A stretch of DNA of 61,718 nucleotides from an uncultured Collinsella sp. GTDB taxonomy: Bacteria; Actinomycetota; Coriobacteriia; Coriobacteriales; Coriobacteriaceae. Where the stretch lies: positions 1 to 61,718 of the forward strand of contig CAJKFS010000009.1 of NCBI GenBank assembly GCA_905199225.1, read 5' to 3'. A model generated the notes under the pieces. The model saw only the letters and a program-made list of their open reading frames with translations, was not told where the DNA came from and ran no database searches. A program made the position numbers and the translations under genes. Of the stretch, positions 43,201 to 51,347 are shown piece after piece; the first letter of the stretch is position 1; every line of letters begins with the position of its first letter.

Positions 43201-43703
43201 GCCAGCTCATCCATGCGTGCGTCCGAAAGATCGGAGAGCGCCGCCATGAGGCTGGGACTCGTGGGGACGGGCGCCGGAAAGGGAAAGTTGGAATTGACGG
43301 CCGGCGCTTTGGGCGCGGTGCGCGCGGGCTGTTTCGGCTGCGCCGTAAACGTGCGGACCGGCGTGCGCAAACCTTCGACGGGCTCGGCGCCGCTGGCATC
43401 CAAATACGCCAGAGCCGTGGCAATAGCGTGCTTGCACATACCGGGGTAACGATAGGCGGCGGGGCAATCGCAGTCGTAGTCGATCACCTCGTGCTCGTCC
43501 ATGTCGAGCGCCACGTGCGTCTTGTACAGGTCGCCACGCGAACCGCGCACCGAGCCCTCAACCGTCACGTTTTTGGAGAAGCGCGAGCCGCTGTCCCTGA
43601 TCGACAGCACGGCGCCGTTGAGCATGAGCGAACGCCCCTTCATAAAGGTGCCACTCAGCGCCGCCTCTTTCCGGAGCGCCTGCACAAACGTCCCCTGCGC
43701 CAT
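40239..43703 (-). CDS. SNF2-family DEAD/H helicase with SWIM zinc finger
   Basis: A 1154-residue bacterial SNF2 ATPase. Near residues 70-90 is a SWIM zinc finger (CDCPAAYRYPGMCKH). The middle part is poorly conserved. The helicase core begins near 690 with Walker A in DDMGLGKTLQM (about 714), DEAQ at about 813, and a helicase C domain ending near HRIGQQHTVTVY. Such proteins are thought to remodel RNA polymerase or protein-DNA complexes. The start at 43703 is chosen by GGAGG, 5 nt away. dnaE is 28 nt upstream, so the two are co-transcribed. Confidence 0.93.
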   Translation of the reverse strand: MAQGTFVQALRKEAALSGTFMKGRSLMLNGAVLSIRDSGSRFSKNVTVEGSVRGSRGDLYKTHVALDMDEHEVIDYDCDCPAAYRYPGMCKHAIATALAYLDASGAEPVEGLRTPVRTFTAQPKQPARTAPKAPAVNSNFPFPAPVPTSPSLMAALSDLSDARMDELASMRRKLAGSVDPDAPKAVLEPSLVPYYNPLFADRFSWALELRIRCGSVSYVVKDIDGMADAYVRGGTFSYGKKLTFVHTPEAFEDVSTKLLNLVVTTVAYLDDITSSRSASYDFARSGFVAERQLPLSEHSIVYVLDLLRGQTISFEPAWSRGTTTHRTYDVAVELSPQGEDEASAKRPPLLAAKIAPAAGGSYDLRLPADAYCFASGDVAYLVDTRRARRTDVAFAQHAAPFLSRLLPCRTPVHIAADQVGEFCRMALPILRDYTDLTAPAALDAVAPEPSFAMAIGVDDGLVTCKITVTYGDWSADLFSLGAPGSPFEEQRPGVPPRDEVAEFRVMDTAALYFDFYEGGLAFEERDDESLFCLLTEGLSALSELGEVMLSDRLRQISVRPAPKLSVRATVKSNLLDVELGASGLSAADLAIYLDSYKRHQTFARLTSGDIIRLDEGARAAFGLAEDLGVDAVDLLDGVSLPASSTLFVDSMLARTPALEADRDAAFRRTVERLDTLGKMDFTVPVSLKATLRGYQVDGYQWLGSLEHLGLGGILADDMGLGKTLQMIAHILARVEAGDTKPTLVVCPASLVYNWTAELERFAPSLDVCAIVGAKAQRRVQIAGVAEHNVVVTSYDLMRRDIDEYVEQDFARAVLDEAQYIKNPLTQVARAAKRLPAGVRFALTGTPIENRLSELWSIFDFLMPGLLGTRESFAKRFESPVEHAEGDSAARLQALVSPFVLRRVKEDVVADLPEKIEDTVMAQLTGEQRKLYLANQDRIAQQVQHRESSEFKKDKLKVLAELTKLRQICCDPRLHYEDYKAGSAKLDTCMELVHGAHDGGHRILLFSQFTGMLDIIGKRLAKEDIVFLKLTGASSKESRAKMVAQFQAGEVPVFLISLKAGGVGLNLTAADVVIHYDPWWNVAAQDQATDRAHRIGQQHTVTVYKLIAKDTIEERIMQMQESKRDLVNSVLGGDGISSALFTREDVLALLGGDGR

Positions 43704-43731
43704 CACTTCCTCCAATCTCACCCGGGGTAGC

Positions 43732-46700
43732 TTAGATAACCGTCACGCGACCTTGGTTGCCGACGATGGCCTTTGCCTCTGCCAGCAGCGGAATCGAGCG
43801 TGCATTGACCTTGGCCGGCACCTCGGCACGCAGCACGCGCCCGTCGACTTGCTCAATAAAGATCTCCACGCGGTCGCCGCCCGGGTTGGTGGTGAGCACC
43901 GTGGCCAGGCGCGCCATATTGCCCTGGCTAAAGCGGCTGTTGGGCACCATGACCTCAAAGACCTTGGGCTTGTTTTTCTCCTCGCTAAGCTCCAGCGGCA
44001 CAATCTCCTGCGCGATGATCTGGTCGCCGCGGTCCGAGCGCTCGAGCTTGCCCTTAATGCGCACAAACGCGTCGGACAGCTGCGCGCCGGTCTCGGGATC
44101 GACCTCGCCGTACAGATACCCCTCGGCCTCCTTGTAGGTCTTGGGGAACACCACGACCGTGGCCTCGCCTTCCATGTCTTCGAGCTGCACGATACCCATG
44201 GGGTCGCCGTTTTTGGTCACGCGCTTGGACACGCTCGAGACCATGCCGGCCCACCACAGCGCCTTACCCTCGGGAATCTCCTGGTTGATGGTGCCGCCCG
44301 TAGGATTCTGAACCTCGTAGCCGGTGTCGATCTGCGAGAACGAGAAGTCGCGCGCCTTGGCTAGTGCATACTCAAACGGGCGCAGCGGGTGGTCCGAGAC
44401 GTAGATGCCCAGAACCTCTTTCTCCTGGCTCAGCTTAAGGTGGCGGTCCCACTCCTGGCCATCCGGATCGGGCACGCTCACCTCAAAGCCCGAGCCCTCA
44501 ACGTCGCCAAACATATCGAAGAACGACGTCTGGCCGCTCGCGCGGTCCTTCTGGCGCTTTACCGCGGCATCGATGATGTTCTCGGGGTTGTTCTTGTCCA
44601 CAAAGTGCATCATCTGACGACGCGGATACCCCGTGGAGTCGAAGGCGCCTGCCTTGATCAGCGATTCGATCACGCGACGGTTGGCCTGGCTCGAGTCCAC
44701 GCGCTCGACAAAGTCGTGCAGCGTCTTAAACGGACCGCCCGCCTCGCGCTCGGCGATAATCGCCTGCGCCACGCCGGTGCCCACGCCGCGGATGCCGGCC
44801 AGACCAAAGCGCACGCCCTCCTTGGTAGCCGTGAACTCGGTACCGGACTCGTTGACATCTGGCGAAAGCACGGGGATGCCGTCGTGACGGCATGCCGAGA
44901 CGTAGTGCACGATCTTGTCGGTCTTACCCGTATAGGACGTCAGAACGGCCGCCATGTACTCGTGCGGATAGTGCGCCTTGAGCCACGCCGTCTGCATAAC
45001 CAGGATGGCGTAGCCGGCGGAGTGCGACTTGTTGAAGGCGTAGGACGCGAACTCAAGAACATCGTCCCAAATCTTCTGGGCGACCTCGCGCGTGTAGTTG
45101 TTCTTGATAGCGCCGTTCATCCAGTGGTCGTAGGTGGTCTCGTCCGAGCCATCCTCCCAGTGCAGCACCGTCGACGTGAGCAGCTTAATCTTTTTCTTAG
45201 CCACGGGCTTACGGATACGCGAGTCCGATTCGCCCTTGGAGAAGCCGCACATCTCGACGGAGATGAGCATAACCTGCTCCTGATAGACCATGGTGCCGTA
45301 GGTTTCGCCCAGGATGTCGTCCAGACGGTCGTCGTAGGAGACAGCCGGTTCCTTGCCGTTCATACGGTTGATATAGGACGAAACCATGCCGGCGCCCAGC
45401 GGTCCCGGGCGGTACAGAGCGATCAATGCCACGACGTGCTTGTACTCGGTGGGCTTCATGTTCTTGATCGTGGCCGTCATGCCGGCGGACTCGACCTGGA
45501 AGACGCCGGCGGTGTGGCCGGAGCCCATGAGCTTAAAGATCTCGGGGTCGTCAAAGGGAATCTCTTCCTCTTTGATGTCGATGCCGAAGTTCTTTTTGAT
45601 GTTGGCCTTGGCCTTGGAGATAACCGTCAGCGTACGCAGACCCAGGAAGTCCATCTTGAGCAGGCCCATGTCGGCAACGGTATGGCCCTCGTACTGGGTA
45701 ATCTCGACGCCGCCCTTGGTATCGAGCTTGGTGGGCACGTGCTCGTTGACGGGGTCGCGGCAAATCAGAACGGCGCACGCGTGCACGCCCTCGCCACGGG
45801 TAAGGCCCTCGATCGAGAGCGCCGTGTCGATGATGCGGCGGGCGTCGTCGTCCTTTTTATAGGCCTCGGCAAAGTCGGGGTTAAACAGATCCTCTTTGCC
45901 GGGTTGCTTTTCGAGCACCTGCTTGAGCTTGACCTTGGGGTCGCTCGAGACCATCTTGGACAGGCGCTGGCCCATGTAGACCGGGTAGTCCAGGACGCGC
46001 GCGGCGTCGTTGATGGCCTGCTTGGCCTTAATGGTCGAGTAGGTGATGACGTGGGTAACCTTCTCGGGGCCGTAGAGCTGGCGAACGTGCTCCACGACCT
46101 CGAGGCGCCGCTCATCGTCGAAGTCCATATCGATATCGGGCATCTCGGTACGCTGCGGGGACAGGAACCTCTCGAACATCAGGCCGTTCTCGAGCGGGTC
46201 GAACGCGGTGATGTTCATGGCGTAGGCGACGATAGCGCCGGCGGCCGAGCCACGGCCGGGGCCGACGCCGATGCCGTTGTCCTTGGCCCATTGCACGTAC
46301 TCGGCAACGATCAAAAAGTAGGCGGCAAAGCCCTTGTCGCAGATGACCTTGTATTCGTACTCAAAGCGCTCTTTGATGTTGACGCCGCCGATCTCGCGCG
46401 TGGCCCAGTCGTCACCGTAGTGCTGGCGCAGGCCCTTCTCGCACTCGCGGCGGAACTGGCTCTCGTGCGTCTCGCCGGGATCGAGCAACGGGAAGCGCGG
46501 CAGGATGATGGAGTCCCAGTCCAGCTCAACGTAGCACTTGTCGGCGATCTCGAGCGTGTTGTCGCAGGCCTCGGGGCAATACGGGAACATCGCCCGCATC
46601 TCCTCCTCGGTCTTCATGTAAAACTCCGAGCCGGTCATGCGCATGCGGTTAGGGTCGTCGACCTTGGCGTTCATGCCAATGCACATGATGACGTCCTGCA

Positions 46701-47535
46701 CGGGCGCGTCCTCGCGGCGCAGGTAGTGGAAGTCGTTGGTGGCGATGACCTTGACGCCCACCTGCTTGGCGATGTCGATGAGCGTGCGGTCCATCTGCTC
46801 GTCGGTCAGGCCGTTGTCGGTGGTGATGCCGTGTTCCTGGATCTCGATGTAGAAGTCGCCGGGCTCGAAGGTGTCACGGAAGGTCTCGGCCCACTTGATG
46901 GCGCCCTCCATGTCACCGCGGTCGATGTACTTGGGGATGATGCCCGCGATGCAGGCGCTCGTGCAGATCATGCCCTTGGCGTGGCGGCGCAGGTTGTCGA
47001 GCGTCACGCGCGGCTTGTAGTAAAAGCCCTGCACGGCGGCCTCGGAAACCGTCTGCATCAGGTTGACGTAGCCCTCTTGGTCCTTGGCCAGAAGGATCAT
47101 GTGGTAGAGCTCAGGCTTGTGGTCGCGAGCAAGGGTCTCGTCCGGCGTAAAGTAGACCTCGCAGCCAAAGATGGGCTTGATGACCAGGGGCGGCTTGAGC
47201 TCGTCGATGTTGCCCTTCTCGTCCCACATGGCCATGTCCTTCACATACTGGGCATGCTCGCGCGGGTTTTCCTCGGGATCGGGCTCCACCAGCTCGTCGC
47301 GGCGGTCCTTTTCCAGGAAGGCCTTGTCGTGGCTCCAGGTTTTGTACTCGGGCGTGTTGTGGTTGACGGCGTCGCAGGCCAGCGCCAGGTCGGGCACGCC
47401 ATACATGTAGCCGTGGTCGGTAATGGCCACGGCGGGCATGCCCAGCTCAACGGCACGGTTGACCATATCCTGGATACGGGTTGCGCCGTCGAGCATGGAA
47501 AAGACAGTGTGGTTGTGCAGATGGACGAATGCCAT
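43732..47535 (-). CDS. dnaE: DNA polymerase III subunit alpha DnaE
   Basis: The replicative polymerase subunit, 1267 residues. An N-terminal PHP domain (LHNHTVFSMLDGA, TDHG) is followed by the polymerase core with GPGRGSAAG near 424 and the catalytic DIDMDFDD near 464. Tandem helix-hairpin-helix and OB-fold domains lie in the C-terminal third. The strand after GFSKGESD differs from the common LRRAMGKKK form and is followed by a charged insertion of about 25 residues. The ATG at 47535 has GGAG upstream. Co-transcribed with the SNF2 gene. Confidence 0.97.
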   Translation of the reverse strand: MAFVHLHNHTVFSMLDGATRIQDMVNRAVELGMPAVAITDHGYMYGVPDLALACDAVNHNTPEYKTWSHDKAFLEKDRRDELVEPDPEENPREHAQYVKDMAMWDEKGNIDELKPPLVIKPIFGCEVYFTPDETLARDHKPELYHMILLAKDQEGYVNLMQTVSEAAVQGFYYKPRVTLDNLRRHAKGMICTSACIAGIIPKYIDRGDMEGAIKWAETFRDTFEPGDFYIEIQEHGITTDNGLTDEQMDRTLIDIAKQVGVKVIATNDFHYLRREDAPVQDVIMCIGMNAKVDDPNRMRMTGSEFYMKTEEEMRAMFPYCPEACDNTLEIADKCYVELDWDSIILPRFPLLDPGETHESQFRRECEKGLRQHYGDDWATREIGGVNIKERFEYEYKVICDKGFAAYFLIVAEYVQWAKDNGIGVGPGRGSAAGAIVAYAMNITAFDPLENGLMFERFLSPQRTEMPDIDMDFDDERRLEVVEHVRQLYGPEKVTHVITYSTIKAKQAINDAARVLDYPVYMGQRLSKMVSSDPKVKLKQVLEKQPGKEDLFNPDFAEAYKKDDDARRIIDTALSIEGLTRGEGVHACAVLICRDPVNEHVPTKLDTKGGVEITQYEGHTVADMGLLKMDFLGLRTLTVISKAKANIKKNFGIDIKEEEIPFDDPEIFKLMGSGHTAGVFQVESAGMTATIKNMKPTEYKHVVALIALYRPGPLGAGMVSSYINRMNGKEPAVSYDDRLDDILGETYGTMVYQEQVMLISVEMCGFSKGESDSRIRKPVAKKKIKLLTSTVLHWEDGSDETTYDHWMNGAIKNNYTREVAQKIWDDVLEFASYAFNKSHSAGYAILVMQTAWLKAHYPHEYMAAVLTSYTGKTDKIVHYVSACRHDGIPVLSPDVNESGTEFTATKEGVRFGLAGIRGVGTGVAQAIIAEREAGGPFKTLHDFVERVDSSQANRRVIESLIKAGAFDSTGYPRRQMMHFVDKNNPENIIDAAVKRQKDRASGQTSFFDMFGDVEGSGFEVSVPDPDGQEWDRHLKLSQEKEVLGIYVSDHPLRPFEYALAKARDFSFSQIDTGYEVQNPTGGTINQEIPEGKALWWAGMVSSVSKRVTKNGDPMGIVQLEDMEGEATVVVFPKTYKEAEGYLYGEVDPETGAQLSDAFVRIKGKLERSDRGDQIIAQEIVPLELSEEKNKPKVFEVMVPNSRFSQGNMARLATVLTTNPGGDRVEIFIEQVDGRVLRAEVPAKVNARSIPLLAEAKAIVGNQGRVTVI

Positions 47536-47636
47536 GTGATGAGCTCCGATGCGGGTTCGTGTTCTGACTGAACGATTTTACCCCACGGCACGGACAGCAC
47601 CCGAACCTAGCCAAACCCACACGGCTCCTCTTGCAG

Positions 47637-47700
47637 TTGCGGTGAAATACGGACTGTTTGGCGGCTTTTTTGGCCAAAACAGTCCGTATTCCACCGCAAG
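47637..47700. repeat. Long imperfect hairpin between addA and dnaE
   Basis: An inverted repeat of about 26 bp with 1-2 differences (arms 47637-47661 and 47674-47700), around a T-rich loop. No U-run follows on either strand. It is probably a repeat of REP or MITE type, or a processing signal between the addA and dnaE coding regions. Confidence 0.6.
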
Positions 47701-47711
47701 TTATCTGAGGG

Positions 47712-50700
47712 CTAGAAGTTGTAGGTGACCACTTGAGGTTCGGCGGGTTCGACGAAGAGGGTCGGATCCGGCTGCTCCACGCGGACGAACTTGACGGTCA
47801 CGGCCTCAAAGCCCGCCTTGTGCAACACGTCGGCGTAAACGCGCGCCTGCAGGGCGTGCTTCTCGAGCAGCTGGTCCGGCGTCTCGTCCGGCGTGCCGCC
47901 CGTCTTGTAATCAATGACCAGGGCGCGCGACGGATCGGCCGGGTCGGTGGCCAGTGCATCGATGGCGCCCTCGGCATAGGCACCGTAGCGAGCGATGTCC
48001 TCGTCCTCGCAGCCCAGCGAAAAGAACGGCACCTCGGCGCGAACGCACGGCCACGCGAGCAGATCGGCACGAACAGCCGACTTGAGCCAGCGGTTCAGGG
48101 CAACGTCGAAGCGTTCGCGCTGCTCCGGCGTCAGGCGCCACAGGCGCGCCAGAGCATCGGCACGCTCAGCGGGCAGCGCATCGGAACCCATCTCGATCAG
48201 CCACTGGCAGGCGGCATGGAACGCCGAGCCCAGCGCCATGGGGTTGCCGGCGGGCTCGACAGCGGCCACGTCCGCATCCGTCATCTCGGAACCATCCGAC
48301 TCCGCATCATCGCCAGCCTCGTCCATGGGCACACGCGCCTCGGCGGCACGGTCTTCTGTCTCGGCATGGAGCGCCGCGGCGATTGACGAGTAGCTATACG
48401 AGTCACGCACCGGAAATGGACAGATGCCCATGCGCACGCCCACTGCCTGGGGATACACAAGCTCAAACGAATCGGGCTTGGGGTCGGCAGGACCAGGGAC
48501 GATTGTACTGGCCGAATCGTCGGCAGCATCTGCATCGGCATCGCCGCGGACAAGCCTGCCCTCGACATCCAGCGAAGCGTTGGCCTCAAACGCCTGCTCG
48601 CCAAAGGTAAAGCCCGCGAGCGAGATGAGCTCGTAGTCGCCCGGCTTGGAGTTGTCGAACACCAAACGGTCGCTATCGAGCTGCGGCATGTCCAGAGCGT
48701 CCGTCGGCAGAATGCGGCGCAGGACATCGTAGGTCAGATCCGTCTCGACATCGAAGGTCGGCGCCGCCACCTTGCCGCGGCTCACGCCGGCATCCATCGC
48801 CAAGATCACCAGCTCGCGCGCACGCGTCATGGCGACATAGAGCAGACGAGCCCGCTCCTCGAGCGAAAGCTGCAGGTCGTCGTTGCGCAGGCGAACGAAT
48901 GCCTCGGCGGGAGAACCCGTCGCGCAGACATCCTCCATGAGCTCCGGCGGTAGCCACAGCGACGTGCCCTTGCCCTTAAACGCGTGCTCAAACTGCTTTT
49001 TGACGTCGTCGCCCTTCACAAAGGTTCCGTCGGTGAGCTTAACGCCGTCGAAGCGTGCCGGCAGCGCCACGACCTGCGCTCCTCCCTCGACGCGACCCAT
49101 CTGTGCCGCACCCGAGGGCTTACGCACGCCAAAGCACTCGGCGACCGCCACGACCGGATATTCCAGACCCTTAGAGGCGTGAACCGTCATGATGCGCACC
49201 GCGCCGTCGCCCTCCTCGTTGAGGGCACCCGGGGCTTCCTTGCCCGCCAAGAAGCGGTCGAAGGCCAGCGCGATGGAACGCGGCGAGTTACCGAACTCGG
49301 CCTCCGCCTCGGCCACGGCGTCGAGCGCCTTGAGCACGTTGGCGGCAATGGCCTTGCCTTCGGGACCGCGCTGTGCCAGACGCACAAACCAGCCGGAGGC
49401 GTTGACCACGTCGCGCGCGATGGCGGCGAACGAATCGCGGCCCACGCGACGAAGCGCATACCGCAGCACCTCGCGGGCGCGCGTCACCAGCGGCAAGTCT
49501 TGCAAACCCGGCACGTCGAAATCACTCATGATGCCCGCATCGATGTTGCGGCGCGACGTCTCGCCTGTCTGCTCGTCGAGTTTGGTCGCCAGCGCCAGGA
49601 ACTCCTGGGCGCCGAGCGCAAACATCGGCGAGGCGAGCAGCGGCATAAGGCCCTGCGCCGTATCGGCCGGATTGGCGAGCGCGCAGACCAGGGCACGCAC
49701 CGTCTGCACCTCGGCAGCCTGGGCAAAGACCGAGCCGCCCGCGATGACGCAGTCGAGCCCCTGATCGCGGAAAGCCTGCGCGTAGACATCTGCGTTGGTC
49801 ATGCGGCCCAGCAGCAGCACCATGCCGCCCTGGGGCTGGCCGGCATCGGCAAGTGCGCGGAAGCGTTCGGCGATCGCACGGGCCTTGGCCTGTGTGCGCT
49901 CCTGCGTACTGCCGCCGGCAACAAAGAGGGCCTGGCGACGCGAGGCGTCCGCCACCAGCGTGTCCTTGCGGCCGTCGCTCGCCTCAAGATCCAAAAAGCC
50001 CTGCATCAGGCCGCCATCGTCGCCATCAAAGACGCGCGCCACGTAACGCAGCACCTCGTCATGGCTGCGGAAGTTGCGCACGAGCTTAACGAGCTCGCCA
50101 GCAGGGGCGTCGGCCGCGGCAGTCGCCTCGGGCGCGGTAGACGAGCCCACCTTGCGCTCCTGGCGACGGAAGACCTCGACCTCGGCGCCGCGGAAGCGGT
50201 AGATCGACTGCTGCGCATCGCCCACGGTACAAAGCGCACGCTCCCCCGCGCCGGTCAGGTAACGGATCAGGTCGACCTGCATCTGGTCGGTATCCTGGAA
50301 CTCGTCGATCATGACCATCTTAAAGCGGCCCTCGTAGGCGGCTCGGATGGCGGGATAATCGCGCAGCGCCTCATATGCCATGCGCAGCAGATCGTTATTG
50401 TCGAGCGCGGACTGGTCGGCCTTGAGCGCACGGTACTCCGCCTCCACGGAACGGGCCAGGCCCACCAGCGCATCGAGCGCCGGGCCACCGCAGGCAAGCA
50501 CGATATTGATAAACGCATCGGCGGCCTCGGCCTTGAGCAGCTCGGCTTGCTCCTTAGGGAATGCCTTGCTCGCGCGCGGCATGGTGCACGACATCATGAG
50601 TCGCGCCGCATCGGCCATGGTCTTGCCGCTCGCCTCGAACGCGTCGATGGCATCGAGCGCCGCCTGCGCCTTCTCGGTCGAGGCCTTGCTCGCACCCAGC

Positions 50701-51344
50701 GCCGCACGATAGGCATCGGCGAGTGCCGAGGTATCGGCCTGGCCGCGCGCCACGCGCACGTCGTCCATACCGCCCGGCAACTGGCTCGACAGCTCCAGCA
50801 GGTCGCGCACCAGACCCTTGATGGTCGTACCGCCGCCAAAGGAACCGCCCTCGCCCGCCATGGGATACCAGGCATAGAGGGCCTTGAGCGATGCCGCGAG
50901 CTCGGGGGCGGCATCGGGTGCCGTCGCGCGACCCAGCACATGCTCAACAGCCTGATCCATGAGCTCGTCGGTATCGGTGAGCACCGTGAACTCGGGGTCG
51001 ATGCCCAGCTCCAGCGCGTGCGCGCGCAGGATACGCGAGCACATGCCGTGAATGGTCGAAATCCACGCGTCGTCGACGGTCAGTGCTTCCTCGTCCATAC
51101 CCTCGTCGATAAGCGCACGGCGCACGCGGTCGCGGATCTCGGCCGCGGCATCCTTGGTAAAGGTGATGGCGAGCACCTGGTCCAGATGCTCGACGAACGG
51201 ACCGGATTCGGGCGAGAGCGCATAGACGATGCGGCGCGTGAGGGTAAAGGTCTTACCCGAACCGGCGCCCGCCGAGACAAACAGCGGGCGGTCGAGCGTT
51301 TTGACAATCTGCAGCTGTTGCGGCATCAAAGTCGAAAGATCCAT
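47712..51344 (-). CDS. addA: AddA-like UvrD-family helicase/nuclease
   Basis: A 1210-residue helicase-nuclease subunit for double-strand break repair. The helicase core shows Walker A at residues 24-34 (SAGAGSGKTFT), DEFQDTD near 346 and GDAQQSIYRFRG near 375. A PD-(D/E)XK nuclease closes the protein, with VIDYKTGG near 1142. It starts 3 nt after the addB stop codon and its ribosome-binding site (GGAGGGACG) overlaps the addB end, so the two are coupled. Together they should form the AddAB recombination nuclease. Confidence 0.93.
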   Translation of the reverse strand: MDLSTLMPQQLQIVKTLDRPLFVSAGAGSGKTFTLTRRIVYALSPESGPFVEHLDQVLAITFTKDAAAEIRDRVRRALIDEGMDEEALTVDDAWISTIHGMCSRILRAHALELGIDPEFTVLTDTDELMDQAVEHVLGRATAPDAAPELAASLKALYAWYPMAGEGGSFGGGTTIKGLVRDLLELSSQLPGGMDDVRVARGQADTSALADAYRAALGASKASTEKAQAALDAIDAFEASGKTMADAARLMMSCTMPRASKAFPKEQAELLKAEAADAFINIVLACGGPALDALVGLARSVEAEYRALKADQSALDNNDLLRMAYEALRDYPAIRAAYEGRFKMVMIDEFQDTDQMQVDLIRYLTGAGERALCTVGDAQQSIYRFRGAEVEVFRRQERKVGSSTAPEATAAADAPAGELVKLVRNFRSHDEVLRYVARVFDGDDGGLMQGFLDLEASDGRKDTLVADASRRQALFVAGGSTQERTQAKARAIAERFRALADAGQPQGGMVLLLGRMTNADVYAQAFRDQGLDCVIAGGSVFAQAAEVQTVRALVCALANPADTAQGLMPLLASPMFALGAQEFLALATKLDEQTGETSRRNIDAGIMSDFDVPGLQDLPLVTRAREVLRYALRRVGRDSFAAIARDVVNASGWFVRLAQRGPEGKAIAANVLKALDAVAEAEAEFGNSPRSIALAFDRFLAGKEAPGALNEEGDGAVRIMTVHASKGLEYPVVAVAECFGVRKPSGAAQMGRVEGGAQVVALPARFDGVKLTDGTFVKGDDVKKQFEHAFKGKGTSLWLPPELMEDVCATGSPAEAFVRLRNDDLQLSLEERARLLYVAMTRARELVILAMDAGVSRGKVAAPTFDVETDLTYDVLRRILPTDALDMPQLDSDRLVFDNSKPGDYELISLAGFTFGEQAFEANASLDVEGRLVRGDADADAADDSASTIVPGPADPKPDSFELVYPQAVGVRMGICPFPVRDSYSYSSIAAALHAETEDRAAEARVPMDEAGDDAESDGSEMTDADVAAVEPAGNPMALGSAFHAACQWLIEMGSDALPAERADALARLWRLTPEQRERFDVALNRWLKSAVRADLLAWPCVRAEVPFFSLGCEDEDIARYGAYAEGAIDALATDPADPSRALVIDYKTGGTPDETPDQLLEKHALQARVYADVLHKAGFEAVTVKFVRVEQPDPTLFVEPAEPQVVTYNF

Positions 51345-51347
51345 GGT

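Noticed and set aside
44389..47571. Very long open frame on the plus strand opposite dnaE
   Set aside because: It is a GC-rich shadow of dnaE: composition is odd (Leu/Val/Gly/His/Arg rich, no recognisable domain), and the minus-strand gene is certain.
47637..47700. addA terminator
   Set aside because: The stem is long but there is no U-run on the addA strand, so I list it as a repeat or processing structure.
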